Source: Flavobacteriales bacterium (GTDB taxonomy: Bacteria; Bacteroidota; Bacteroidia; Flavobacteriales; Flavobacteriaceae). From it: 12,645 bases of DNA. Every line of letters starts with the position of its first letter. Within the stretch, counting starts at the first letter, position 1. Location of the stretch: NCBI GenBank assembly GCA_027031025.1, contig JALVEJ010000103.1, positions 1-12,645 of the forward strand. The letters run 5' to 3'. Under the pieces are notes generated by a model, which worked only from the letters and a program-made list of their open reading frames with translations, was not told the DNA's origin and ran no database searches. A program made the translations under genes and the position numbers. Below, piece by piece: positions 1 through 8,231 of this stretch.

Positions 1-1
1 A

Positions 2-3000
2 AAACCGGAAGGCGAATTGGTTATTTTACCCGATTTTCAACATAAAAATTCCAAAAGACAAGGCGAAGCTAAATTAGCTTATAAATTTGATATATACGCA
101 ACACAACCGGTCAGTAGAGCTTATATTTATGTTGATGCGCAAACCGGACAAGTTTTGTATAAAGATGCCATTATTCATCATGTGTCTGCCAATGGTGGTG
201 CCGATACCCGGTACAGCGGTCATAAAACCATTAAAACCGACAGTTATAACGGCAGTTACCGTTTGAGAGATTATACCAGAGGTAACGGCATCGAAACTTA
301 TAATATGCACACCGGCACCAATTATAGCAATGCGACTGATTTTACAGATAGTGACAACAATTGGTCTGCCGCCGAGTATAACAATTCCGCCAAAGACAAT
401 GCCGCTCTTGATGCGCATTACGGTGCTCAAATGACTTATGACTATTGGATGACTAAACATAATAGGAATAGTTATGATGGTAACGGCGCCAAAATAAAAA
501 GTTATGTGCATTATGATGTCAATTATGACAACGCTTATTGGAATGGTAGTGTAATGACTTATGGAGATGGTAGTGGCACCTATTTTGATGCGTTAACGTC
601 CTTAGATGTTGCCGGTCATGAAATTGGTCATGCGGTTTGTTCCAGTACGGCTGACTTGACCTATTCTAATGAATCGGGTGCTTTAAATGAAGGCTTTTCC
701 GATATTTGGGGGGCTTCTATTGAGTATTTTGCAGAGCCTAACAAACAAACTTGGTTAATAGGTGAAGATATTGAAAGACGTAGCGGTCATGCAGCCTTGC
801 GTTCAATGAGTGACCCAAAATCCGAAGGACAACCGGATACTTATCAAGGCACTAATTGGTATACCGGAACCGGTGATAATGGCGGTGTTCATACCAATAG
901 TGGCGTGTTGAACCATTGGTATTATTTATTGTCAGTTGGAGGAAGTGGAACCAATGATAATAACGATTCTTATACGGTTAATGGTATCGGAATTGACAAA
1001 GCCGGCAAGATTGCATACCGGACAGAAAGTGTGTATTTGACGTCCAGTTCTAACTATGCCGATGCCAGAACGTATAGTATTCAAGCAGCCAAAGATTTGT
1101 ATGGTGCCGGTTCAGCCGAAGAACAAGCTGTGACCAATGCTTGGTATGCGGTTGGTGTAGGCGCACCCTATGGTGTTGTAGCCTATTGTACTTCCAAAGG
1201 AAATAGTGTCAGTGATGAATATATCCAGCGCGTACAATTAAATACCATTGATAATAGTTCTAATGGTGGTAACGGCTATTCTAATTTTACTTCTATCAGC
1301 ACGGATTTGAGCCTTGGACAAACTTACACTATAACTGTAACGCCAAAATGGACCGGCACGGTTTACAATGAAGCTTATGCTGTTTTTATCGATTATAATC
1401 ATGATGGCGATTTTGATGATGCCGGCGAATTGGTTTGGAGTAAAGCCGCCTCAAAAGATACTCCCAATAGTGGTAGTTTTACCGTTCCGTCCGGTGCCGT
1501 GCAAACAGCAACTCGTATGAGAGTATCAATGAAATATAATGGTATTCCTACCGCTTGTGAAACTTTTAGTTATGGCGAAGTGGAAGATTATACCGTAAAT
1601 ATTACCGGATCAACTGCTGATACACAAGCGCCTAGTGCCCCATCCAATTTGTCGGCAAGCAATATCACCCAAACAACAGTTGATTTGTCGTGGACGGCTG
1701 CCACTGATAATGTCGGTGTAACGGGGTACGATGTTTATCAAGGCGGTTCATTATTGGGTAGCGTAACCGGAACAACCGCACAAGTTACCAATTTGACTGC
1801 CAATACAACTTATGCTTTCTATGTTAAAGCTAAAGATGCTGCAGGTAATGTGTCAGCTGCCAGTAATACAGTTAATGTAACGACTTTGCCCCAAAGCAGT
1901 GGTGGTAATTGCGCCACAACTATTAATTCTTTCCCGTATTATGAAGGTTTTGAAAATACCATTGGAGCTTGGGAACAATCTACTAGCGATGATTTTGATT
2001 GGACAACCCGTTCGGGCGGTACGCCTTCAACCGGAACAGGTCCTTCCGGAGCAGCCGAAGGCAGTTATTATGTTTATATGGAATCATCTAGTCCCAATTA
2101 TTCCAATAAAAGAGCTATTTTAAGTAGTCCTTGTTTTGACTTAGCCGGTATGACCGCTGCTTCTGTCAGCTTCAAATACCATATGTATGGCGATGCTTCA
2201 AAAATGGGTAGTTTGGCTTTGGAAATTTCATCTGATAACGGTTCTACTTGGACTAGTGTATGGAACAAGTCAGGTAATCAAGGCAATGCATGGTATACAG
2301 CTAATGTTAACTTGGATAGTTATGCAGGGAAAACTGTAAAACTTCGTTTTAACGGCGTTACCGGTACAACTTGGAAAGGCGATATGGCAGTCGACGGGTT
2401 TAATTTTAATGCAAGTGTCCAAGCCGCTTGTGTGGCTACAACTTTGAGTATTACTTTTGATAATTATCCTGAAGAAACCAGTTGGGAAATAACCGACGGT
2501 AGTGGCAATGTGGTTTATTCGGGTGGAACTTACGGGTCAGAACCTGACGGCTCTACCAAAGTGATCAATATGTGTATTGATACGGGCTGCTATACTTTTA
2601 CTATGAAAGATGCTTATGGCGATGGTATGTGCTGTTCTTATGGTAACGGCTCTTATAGTTTTACTAAAGATAGTGACGGTACCGTATTAGCTTCCGGTGG
2701 TTCATTCCAAAGTAGTGAAAGCACTAATTTCTGTTTAAATACCAACGGATTTGCAGTTTCTGATAAAGCACAGCATCCTAATATGGTAGATGTCAGTATT
2801 TATCCAAATCCTGTCGGTAATACCATGATGGTTTATTTGAAAGACCAAAATATGACGCAATATACCATTACTAATATGACCGGCCAAATTGTTGCCAAAG
2901 GGTATTTAAACAATGAAAGTATTGACGTTAGTAGTTTGGAAGCCGGGGTATATTTTGTTAAATTTACCAGCGATAAAAAAATGATTACGCAGCGTTTTGT

Positions 3001-3010
3001 GAAACAGTAA
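2..3010 (+). CDS. Secreted M4 (thermolysin-family) metallopeptidase with T9SS sorting domain, 5' partial
   Basis: A zinc endopeptidase, expected to be exported and then carried across the outer membrane by the type IX secretion system. The frame is open from the first bases, so the start, signal peptide and most of the propeptide lie outside; 1002 residues are visible (numbered here from the codon at 2-4). The first ~60 residues look like the end of an FTP/PepSY propeptide (SRAYIYVDAQTGQVLY). The catalytic domain has HEIGH at 206-210 (zinc ligands His206 and His210, catalytic Glu207), the third ligand Glu230 in GALNEGFSD with the same 24-residue spacing as thermolysin, and the transition-state His297 in GVHTNSG. 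Next come a GEVED domain (~394-534, with a Ca-loop-like DYNHDGDFDD), a fibronectin III domain (~540-630), a MAM-like domain (~637-806), a Cys-rich domain (~810-915) and a type A sorting domain starting at YPNP (934 to the end). All catalytic residues are present. The substrate is unknown; a nutrient-scavenging protease is an inference. Confidence 0.95.
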   Translation, partial: KPEGELVILPDFQHKNSKRQGEAKLAYKFDIYATQPVSRAYIYVDAQTGQVLYKDAIIHHVSANGGADTRYSGHKTIKTDSYNGSYRLRDYTRGNGIETYNMHTGTNYSNATDFTDSDNNWSAAEYNNSAKDNAALDAHYGAQMTYDYWMTKHNRNSYDGNGAKIKSYVHYDVNYDNAYWNGSVMTYGDGSGTYFDALTSLDVAGHEIGHAVCSSTADLTYSNESGALNEGFSDIWGASIEYFAEPNKQTWLIGEDIERRSGHAALRSMSDPKSEGQPDTYQGTNWYTGTGDNGGVHTNSGVLNHWYYLLSVGGSGTNDNNDSYTVNGIGIDKAGKIAYRTESVYLTSSSNYADARTYSIQAAKDLYGAGSAEEQAVTNAWYAVGVGAPYGVVAYCTSKGNSVSDEYIQRVQLNTIDNSSNGGNGYSNFTSISTDLSLGQTYTITVTPKWTGTVYNEAYAVFIDYNHDGDFDDAGELVWSKAASKDTPNSGSFTVPSGAVQTATRMRVSMKYNGIPTACETFSYGEVEDYTVNITGSTADTQAPSAPSNLSASNITQTTVDLSWTAATDNVGVTGYDVYQGGSLLGSVTGTTAQVTNLTANTTYAFYVKAKDAAGNVSAASNTVNVTTLPQSSGGNCATTINSFPYYEGFENTIGAWEQSTSDDFDWTTRSGGTPSTGTGPSGAAEGSYYVYMESSSPNYSNKRAILSSPCFDLAGMTAASVSFKYHMYGDASKMGSLALEISSDNGSTWTSVWNKSGNQGNAWYTANVNLDSYAGKTVKLRFNGVTGTTWKGDMAVDGFNFNASVQAACVATTLSITFDNYPEETSWEITDGSGNVVYSGGTYGSEPDGSTKVINMCIDTGCYTFTMKDAYGDGMCCSYGNGSYSFTKDSDGTVLASGGSFQSSESTNFCLNTNGFAVSDKAQHPNMVDVSIYPNPVGNTMMVYLKDQNMTQYTITNMTGQIVAKGYLNNESIDVSSLEAGVYFVKFTSDKKMITQRFVKQ

Positions 3011-3031
3011 GTTTTAAAAAATCATAAATTT

Positions 3032-3065
3032 AAACCGCTTCAAATTTTGGAGCGGTTTTTTTTTT
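3032..3065 (+). terminator. Intrinsic terminator after the M4 peptidase gene
   Basis: AAACCGCT at 3032-3039 pairs with AGCGGTTT at 3051-3058, and the inner bases CAAA/TTTG can extend the stem. It is followed directly by a run of T that reaches 3065. The hairpin begins 21 bases after the TAA stop. It also overlaps the promoter of the next gene. Confidence 0.9.
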
Positions 3066-3075
3066 AGTATTTTTG
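3046..3075 (+). promoter_or_regulatory. Bacteroidetes-type promoter for the small outer-membrane protein gene
   Basis: The -7 element TATTTTTG (3068-3075) matches TAnnTTTG in full. A -33 TTTG (3046-3049) lies 18 bases upstream, within the usual range for the phylum's primary sigma factor. Transcription would begin near 3081-3083, leaving a leader of about ten bases before the ATG at 3091. The -33 element lies in the apex of the upstream gene's terminator hairpin. Confidence 0.65.
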
Positions 3076-3090
3076 AAGCAAAGTTATTTT

Positions 3091-3612
3091 ATGTTTCTGA
3101 GAAATTTGGTGCTTATTTCTTTTTTGCTATTGTTTTCAATGAGTTATGGGCAATATACAGCATCAGACGTCAGGCATTTCATTAAGTTGGAAGGTGGTAG
3201 TTTGATGTTCTATAAATCTACATTGTCAAAAGGATCGTCCGTTGTTATGTCTACATCAAAACGGCTTATGAATCTCAATGCTATTTGGGGTTGGGATTTT
3301 GATGAGAAAAAATTTTTGGGTATTGGTGGTGGTTATGCCAAATATCAAGCTGATTCGGGCGCATCACTATTTGGCGAAATCAATTTTTTTGTTTCTAATA
3401 CACGTCTTAATCCGTATATTGGATTAAGAACCGGATATGAATGGCTTTTTTCTTCAAATTTGCCAAAATCCGGTGCTGTTTTCGCAGAATTTCTGACCGG
3501 TTTGCAAATTCGAATGGGTGATTTTACCTATGTATCGATTTACTTGCAATCCGGCTTGGCTTACCGGCAAAAAATTTTGTTTGTACCTTTACGATTGGGA
3601 ATTCGGTTTTAA
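3091..3612 (+). CDS. Small predicted outer-membrane beta-barrel protein, function unknown
   Basis: A 173-residue protein that I cannot place in a named family. It begins with a clear signal peptide (MFLRNLVLISFLLLFSMSYG, then QYTAS). The mature part is rich in Gly and aromatic residues in alternating hydrophobic/polar strands (GIGGGYAKY, NPYIGLRTGYEWLF, VSIYLQSGLAYR). It ends in RLGIRF, and a terminal Phe is typical of proteins handled by the BAM complex. About 150 mature residues would suit a small barrel of roughly eight strands. A TTG codon at 3073 extends the frame by six codons, but it lies inside the -7 promoter element, so I take the ATG at 3091. It is transcribed from its own promoter after the peptidase terminator and runs into the convergent DUF423 gene. 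An unrelated periplasmic beta protein remains possible. Confidence 0.8.
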   Translation: MFLRNLVLISFLLLFSMSYGQYTASDVRHFIKLEGGSLMFYKSTLSKGSSVVMSTSKRLMNLNAIWGWDFDEKKFLGIGGGYAKYQADSGASLFGEINFFVSNTRLNPYIGLRTGYEWLFSSNLPKSGAVFAEFLTGLQIRMGDFTYVSIYLQSGLAYRQKILFVPLRLGIRF

Positions 3613-3983
3613 TGCAATTTAAAAAATTGATATGTTAAAAACAGCCAACCTAAAATAAACAATAATCCACCAAAAGGAGTGATAAACCATATGGTTTTGG
3701 CCTTTACCAAATGTAAGCTTATCAAGTAAATTGAACCCGAAAAAAAAGTGATACCGGCAATAAACAACCAGCCAATCGTTGATTTTGTGGAAAAATTGAG
3801 TTGCGGATAAGCCAAAATAATCAAGATGGCTAAAACATGTATTATATGGTAAAATACCGCAGTTTTGTAGTTGGTTAAATCGTCCGTTGTCATATGCGAT
3901 TTTAAGGCATGTGTGCCAAGCGCACCTAAGATTATGGCAATAGCGCCGTATAATGCCGTTAAGATTAAAATGGTTTTATTCAT
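3609..3983 (-). CDS. DUF423 family (YgdD/TMEM256-like) inner-membrane protein
   Basis: A 124-residue protein, the normal length for DUF423, a small membrane family of unknown biochemical role found in bacteria and, as TMEM256, in animals. Four hydrophobic segments are visible at about residues 4-24, 43-60, 69-89 and 98-120. Family signatures are GALGTHALK near residue 20, GITFFSGSIYL in the third segment and ITPFGGLLFILGW in the fourth. It lies 31 bases after the AraC-family gene on the same strand with no recognisable promoter between, so the two are probably co-transcribed. Its TAA stop overlaps the stop of the convergent barrel gene within TTAA at 3609-3612. The family call is firm; no function can be stated. 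Confidence 0.9.
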   Translation of the reverse strand: MNKTILILTALYGAIAIILGALGTHALKSHMTTDDLTNYKTAVFYHIIHVLAILIILAYPQLNFSTKSTIGWLFIAGITFFSGSIYLISLHLVKAKTIWFITPFGGLLFILGWLFLTYQFFKLH

Positions 3984-4014
3984 GGTTTTTATTTTTGTAA
4001 GCCAATTTAAATAA

Positions 4015-4875
4015 TCAATTTCTCAAATTTTGAATATATTTTTTGGGTGTGATGCCAAATTTTTTCTTAAAAGCCACCACAAAATGCGTTGGTGCCGAAT
4101 AACCCATTTGGTAACTGACTTCTTTGACGCTGTATTTTTTACTCATTAATAAAAGACGTCCCAGTTCGAGTTTGTAATTGAGGATGTATTTATAAACCGG
4201 TTCGCCATAGAGTTCTTTGAATCCTTTTTTTAAAATACCGGCGGGCAACAAAACTTGATTCGATAATTCTTCAATTGATGGTGGTTCGTTGATATGAGCT
4301 ACCAAAATTTCTTTGGCTTTTTTTATTTTTTCGACCACCCGTTCATCTTTTAAGTTATAGCAAGTGTCTTTTACCGGCTGATTTTGAGAAAAATAGTAAG
4401 TAAATAATTCTAAAATCTTGGCTTTGATGTAAATATAATCTAATTTATGCTTTAAATCACGATTATAAATTTGATTAAGAATGATCAGTTCATTTGCAGT
4501 TAATGTTTTCTTAGCATATAGTTTTTTATTCTTGTTTGTAGGACGAAAAAAATTGAAATCTATGGCAAAATCATCGAATAGTTTATGAATGGCATCTAAT
4601 GAGAATAATATGGACAGCATTTTAGTATCGGGTGCCAAATAAGCGTCGATGGGAATGATGTTTTTCGGATTAAAAAACATCAAAGATGCTTGTTCGTCAA
4701 CAGGCAGTTTGTGGGTGCCTTTAATGATATGAAAACAAACTTGTCTTTCCAACGCAAAGTGAAATTGGATAAATAAATCTTTTCTTTTGGTTTGGAGTTT
4801 AATTTTTTTATCCGAATAATTAATGGATTTAATTAAGTAAAATCCTTTATCGATATTTATTTCTTTAAAATACAT
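4015..4875 (-). CDS. AraC-family transcriptional regulator
   Basis: A 286-residue protein. The last ~106 residues form the paired helix-turn-helix DNA-binding domain of the AraC/XylS family. The first HTH lies around residues 200-221 (SIEELSNQVLLPAGILKKGFKELYG) and the second around 249-275, with the typical VKEVSYQMGYSAPTHFVVAFKKKFGITPKKY pattern recognisable in parts (MGYSAPTHFVVAFKK). The N-terminal ~180 residues should be the sensing or dimerisation domain, but I see no motif that identifies a ligand. The ATG at 4873-4875 is chosen; a TAATTTTG match lies 28 bases upstream. The gene precedes the DUF423 gene by 31 bases, so it may be co-transcribed with it. Its targets cannot be inferred from the neighbourhood. 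Confidence 0.93.
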   Translation of the reverse strand: MYFKEINIDKGFYLIKSINYSDKKIKLQTKRKDLFIQFHFALERQVCFHIIKGTHKLPVDEQASLMFFNPKNIIPIDAYLAPDTKMLSILFSLDAIHKLFDDFAIDFNFFRPTNKNKKLYAKKTLTANELIILNQIYNRDLKHKLDYIYIKAKILELFTYYFSQNQPVKDTCYNLKDERVVEKIKKAKEILVAHINEPPSIEELSNQVLLPAGILKKGFKELYGEPVYKYILNYKLELGRLLLMSKKYSVKEVSYQMGYSAPTHFVVAFKKKFGITPKKYIQNLRN

Positions 4876-4903
4876 TTTTCAGGTTCGTTCAATAATTTAC
4901 TGA

Positions 4904-4911
4904 CAAAATTA
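4904..4911 (-). promoter_or_regulatory. Possible -7 element of the AraC-family gene
   Basis: Read on the minus strand this is TAATTTTG, a full match to TAnnTTTG, 28 bases before the ATG. No TTG is seen at the proper -33 spacing, so the site is only half supported. Such matches arise easily in AT-rich DNA. The remaining intergenic stretch up to the rodA terminator shows no gene. Confidence 0.4.
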
Positions 4912-5075
4912 GGATTATTTTCGGTTGTTCGTATGAAATAATAGTGTTTTTTTGACCGGCGATATAAATTATTCTTTTATCGATATTTTTTAGTCGGATT
5001 TAGCTGTATTTTTGCTGTAATATTTTGAAAAGGTCATCAGAGTTTTTTCATAATTGAGTATATTTTGGTTAATAC

Positions 5076-5105
5076 AAAAACGCTTGACAACTGTCGGGCG
5101 TTTTT
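5076..5105 (-). terminator. Intrinsic terminator after rodA
   Basis: AAAAACGC at 5076-5083 pairs with GCGTTTTT at 5098-5105. The stem can continue inward through two G·T pairs into GACA/TGTC. On the minus strand it begins about five bases after the rodA stop codon and ends in a run of T. This closes the mre/rod operon. The hairpin is nearly symmetric, with a T run on the plus side too. Confidence 0.85.
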
Positions 5106-5110
5106 TGGTT

Positions 5111-6373
5111 TTACCAGTCTTCAATTCGATGGGCATCAAATTTTAAGAAAATGAATAACATTAACGTAAACGCCCATAACGATGAGCCACCGTAACTCAG
5201 AAAGGGCAGAGGAATGCCAATGGTTGGAAATAGTCCGAGTACCATCAACATATTTAGCGCATAATGCGCAAACAATATGGCAATCAGCCCGTACCCTAAT
5301 ATTTTCGAAAATTTTTGTTTTTGTCGTTCGGCTAAAAAGACCAAACGTATCAATAAAAAGGTATATAATAAAACAACTGTCAAGGTCCCGAAAAATCCCC
5401 ATTGTTCACCTATAACAGTCAGTATCCAATCGGTGTGTTGCTCAGGGATATAGTCGCCTTTGGTTTGAGAGCCTTTAAGTAATCCTTTACCATGTAAGCC
5501 TCCTGATCCAATTGCAATCAATGCTTGTTTTAGATTATAGCCGGTGCCTTTGTCGTCCTTTTTTTTGCCCAAAACAATCTCAATTCGGTTACGTTGATGT
5601 GGTTTTAATATATTATGAAATACAAAATTGGTTCCTAAGATAGTTATAATGGAAAGACTCAATATAAAAAGTGTTTGCAACCAGTAAATTTTTTTGAATT
5701 TAACGTAAGTCATTAAGTTGACTATTATAAAAATAGCCATGACACTTATTAAAATTTTTGTTTGACCAAAGTAAATAGTCGTGATAAATAAAGTTGCTAT
5801 CAAAAAACTTAACAAATAGTAAACAATACTTAGCCCATCTCTATAAAATACCAAAAATAATGAAAGGAAAATAATGGCCGAACCTAAATCGGGTTGTAAT
5901 AAAATTAGGAAAACTGGCGCTAAAATCAAGGCGGTTGCTTGTAGTAAGTTTTTGTAACGGGTAATTTTAAATTCCGGTTCGGTCAATAGTTTTGCCAGAC
6001 CTAACACAGTTAATAATTTTACAAATTCAGCCGGTTGAATACTAAAACTACCAAACCGGAACCAAGACTTGTTACCATTGATATTTGCACCAACTATTAA
6101 GACTAAAATTAACAAAATTAAACCTATTAAATAAAATAATGAAGCATTGTTTTTGATACTTTTGAGCGATAAAAAACTGATAAAAATAATTAAAACATAG
6201 CTAAAAGCAAACCATAGTGCTTGTTTGCCGTAGAAACTTTGTAAAATATGTGTCTGAGTTTCGTTATATGTAGCAGAATAAATGCTGATAATGCCAATCG
6301 ACACCAGTAAATTAAACAGCAAAACGCTGATCCAATCGTAATCAAATATACCGGCTTTTCTACTGTTTTTCAT
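5111..6373 (-). CDS. rodA: Rod-shape peptidoglycan glycosyltransferase RodA (SEDS family)
   Basis: RodA polymerises lipid II into glycan strands in the inner membrane as the partner of PBP2 during cell elongation. The 420-residue product is a many-pass membrane protein with SEDS hallmarks: WFRFGSFSIQPAEFVKL (104-120), LQPDLGSA (159-166), the outer-loop motif YIPEQHTDWI (308-317) and IPLPFLSYGGSSL (387-399). The Asp of HTD (315) lies in the loop containing the Asp thought to be catalytic in this family; that residue-level assignment is my inference. It is about 50 residues longer than E. coli RodA, with extra hydrophobic sequence around 186-250, which I believe is common in this phylum. The ATG at 6371-6373 lies inside the end of mrdA (14 bp overlap), suggesting translational coupling. 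It is the last gene of the operon. Confidence 0.96.
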   Translation of the reverse strand: MKNSRKAGIFDYDWISVLLFNLLVSIGIISIYSATYNETQTHILQSFYGKQALWFAFSYVLIIFISFLSLKSIKNNASLFYLIGLILLILVLIVGANINGNKSWFRFGSFSIQPAEFVKLLTVLGLAKLLTEPEFKITRYKNLLQATALILAPVFLILLQPDLGSAIIFLSLFLVFYRDGLSIVYYLLSFLIATLFITTIYFGQTKILISVMAIFIIVNLMTYVKFKKIYWLQTLFILSLSIITILGTNFVFHNILKPHQRNRIEIVLGKKKDDKGTGYNLKQALIAIGSGGLHGKGLLKGSQTKGDYIPEQHTDWILTVIGEQWGFFGTLTVVLLYTFLLIRLVFLAERQKQKFSKILGYGLIAILFAHYALNMLMVLGLFPTIGIPLPFLSYGGSSLWAFTLMLFIFLKFDAHRIEDW

Positions 6374-8231
6374 TGTTTTTCGGGGCTTTGATTTGATAAA
6401 TTTCAGATAAATCGGTATTTAGAACCCGATTAAGCAGGTCGGTTCGTGTGATTTTTCCTCGCAGATATTTTTCAATCATTAAGGTAGCAATAGGGGCAGC
6501 AACCGTCGCCCCGTAACCACCGTTTTCTACAAAAACCGTGACGGCAATCTGAGGCTTGTTTCGAGGACCGAATGCCATAAATATAGAATGGTCGGGCAGT
6601 TTGACAATTTTACCGTCAATACGGGTTTTGTTTTCACTGGTGCCGGTTTTGCCACATAATTCTATATCGTTCAGCCGGCTGTATTTTGCGGTCCCGTTTT
6701 TATAAACGGCTGCCATGCCTTGAATAATCTGTTCGTAATATTTTTGGTCAATAACGGTTTGTTTGGGTTTCAGATAAAAGGTATCAATAGCTTTTTGACT
6801 GCCGTCAATTTTTTTAATGATATGCGGTGTAAAATAATAGCCTCTATTGGCGATAGCGGCGGCAACATTGGCTAATTGTATAGGCGTTGTCAAAACTTCG
6901 CCTTGACCAATACCGTTTGAAATGGTATAACTTGCCGCCCAACGCCCTTTGCCGTAGTAGCGATCATAAAATTTGCTATCCGGAATAAAACCTTTGGAAC
7001 CGACCGGTAAATCGGTATGCAAATATTGTCCCAATCCGAAACGGGCTAAATAATTATGCCAAACGTCTAAACCTTCTGCCGGCGTCGGATAGTTGTTTAA
7101 AATATTCAAATAGGATTTTGAAAAATAAGTGTTGCAAGATTTTTCAATAGCCCATGGTAAATAGACTTTTCTGCCGTTGGCACCGCAGTGACAAAACATG
7201 TGATTGTGTCTTCCGTAATTGAAGCCATGATTGCAAACAAAAGCCGTTCCGGGTTGTATAACGCCTTCTTGTAAGCCAATCAATCCGTTCAGCATTTTGA
7301 ATGGTGAACCGGGCGGGTACTCGCCTTGCAAACCCCTGTCAAGCAAAGGATTGTCAACTTTGTCCCGAAAAAGTTTATTGAAGTTTTTTGAGCTGTTTCG
7401 ACCACTTAAAAATGCAGGCGGAAAACTCGGAGCGGTAACCAAAGCCAAGATTTCACCACTTTGCGGTTCAATGGCTATTATGGCGCCACGTTTGCCTTGC
7501 ATCAGTGAGTCGCCAAAAGATTGCAAATCAATATCAATGCTGATGTCCAAATCTTTACCGACTTCTGCCAGCGTGTCATATTTGCCGTTTTGATAACTGC
7601 TGATTTTTCTGTTAAATTTGTCAGTCAGAAAATATTTGACCCCTTTTTTGCCCCGTAATACCTTTTCGTAAGATTTTTCGACCCCGGCTTTGCCAATTAA
7701 ATCACCCGGCATATAAAAAGGGTCTTTTTTGAGTTCTTTTTCATTCACTTCTCTGATAAAACCCAACACATTGGCAGCCGATTGTGTATGGTATTGTCTG
7801 ATAGCTCGTCTTTGAATGAAAAATCCCGGAAATTTGTATATTTTTTCTTGCAACAGGGCAACTTCGTTTTTGTAGAGTTTAGGAATTATTAGTGAGGCTT
7901 TGTTACGGGAGTATTTTTGGGCTTTCTTTAAAGCTTTGATTAAGGTTTCTTTATCAATTCCCGTGTATTTTAAAAATTCAATTGTATCAAAAGCTTTGAT
8001 TTGCTTAGGAATAGCCATGACGTCGTAAACCGGTAGATTGCTAACCAGCAATTTATGATGGCGGTCGTAAATATAGCCGCGTTCGGGAATGATGTATTCT
8101 TTTTTAACCGCATTTTTTAAGGCTAAATCTTTATACTTTTTATCTAAAATTTGCAAATAAAAAAGGCGTCCGGTAATGATAAAGGACGTTATCAGAATCA
8201 ATATAATTATACCTAAAGCTTTTTGATTCAT
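6360..8231 (-). CDS. mrdA: Penicillin-binding protein 2 (elongation transpeptidase)
   Basis: A class B penicillin-binding protein that crosslinks peptidoglycan in the periplasm with RodA. Its 623 residues are close to the E. coli length. One N-terminal anchor is seen at about 5-27. The dimerisation domain follows (RGYIYDRHHKLLVSN, 51-65). The transpeptidase domain has all three catalytic motifs: SPFK at 309-312 (nucleophile Ser309, Lys312), SCN at 365-367 and KTGTS at 528-532. GIGQGEVLTTPIQ (441-453) is also typical. Between the first two motifs is a Cys/His cluster (Cys333, His335, His342, His344, Cys347, His348, Cys349) that might bind a metal. The start codon overlaps the mreD stop as ATGA, and the TAG stop lies inside rodA. 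Beta-lactams of the mecillinam type act on this class; whether this enzyme is sensitive cannot be seen. Confidence 0.97.
   Translation of the reverse strand: MNQKALGIIILILITSFIITGRLFYLQILDKKYKDLALKNAVKKEYIIPERGYIYDRHHKLLVSNLPVYDVMAIPKQIKAFDTIEFLKYTGIDKETLIKALKKAQKYSRNKASLIIPKLYKNEVALLQEKIYKFPGFFIQRRAIRQYHTQSAANVLGFIREVNEKELKKDPFYMPGDLIGKAGVEKSYEKVLRGKKGVKYFLTDKFNRKISSYQNGKYDTLAEVGKDLDISIDIDLQSFGDSLMQGKRGAIIAIEPQSGEILALVTAPSFPPAFLSGRNSSKNFNKLFRDKVDNPLLDRGLQGEYPPGSPFKMLNGLIGLQEGVIQPGTAFVCNHGFNYGRHNHMFCHCGANGRKVYLPWAIEKSCNTYFSKSYLNILNNYPTPAEGLDVWHNYLARFGLGQYLHTDLPVGSKGFIPDSKFYDRYYGKGRWAASYTISNGIGQGEVLTTPIQLANVAAAIANRGYYFTPHIIKKIDGSQKAIDTFYLKPKQTVIDQKYYEQIIQGMAAVYKNGTAKYSRLNDIELCGKTGTSENKTRIDGKIVKLPDHSIFMAFGPRNKPQIAVTVFVENGGYGATVAAPIATLMIEKYLRGKITRTDLLNRVLNTDLSEIYQIKAPKNNEKQ

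Noticed and set aside
74..511. 145-codon minus-strand frame inside the M4 peptidase gene
   Set aside because: It is antisense to the strongly supported propeptide and catalytic domain, and its product is low-complexity Ile/Val/Gly-rich sequence typical of a shadow frame.
1899..2123. 74-codon plus-strand frame overlapping the MAM-like domain
   Set aside because: It lies in an alternative frame of a well-supported gene and has no recognisable motif.
5007..5014. Plus-strand TATTTTTG promoter-like match in the araC-rodA gap
   Set aside because: It points into the 3' end of rodA on the opposite strand, with no gene to serve and no -33 TTG at the right distance.
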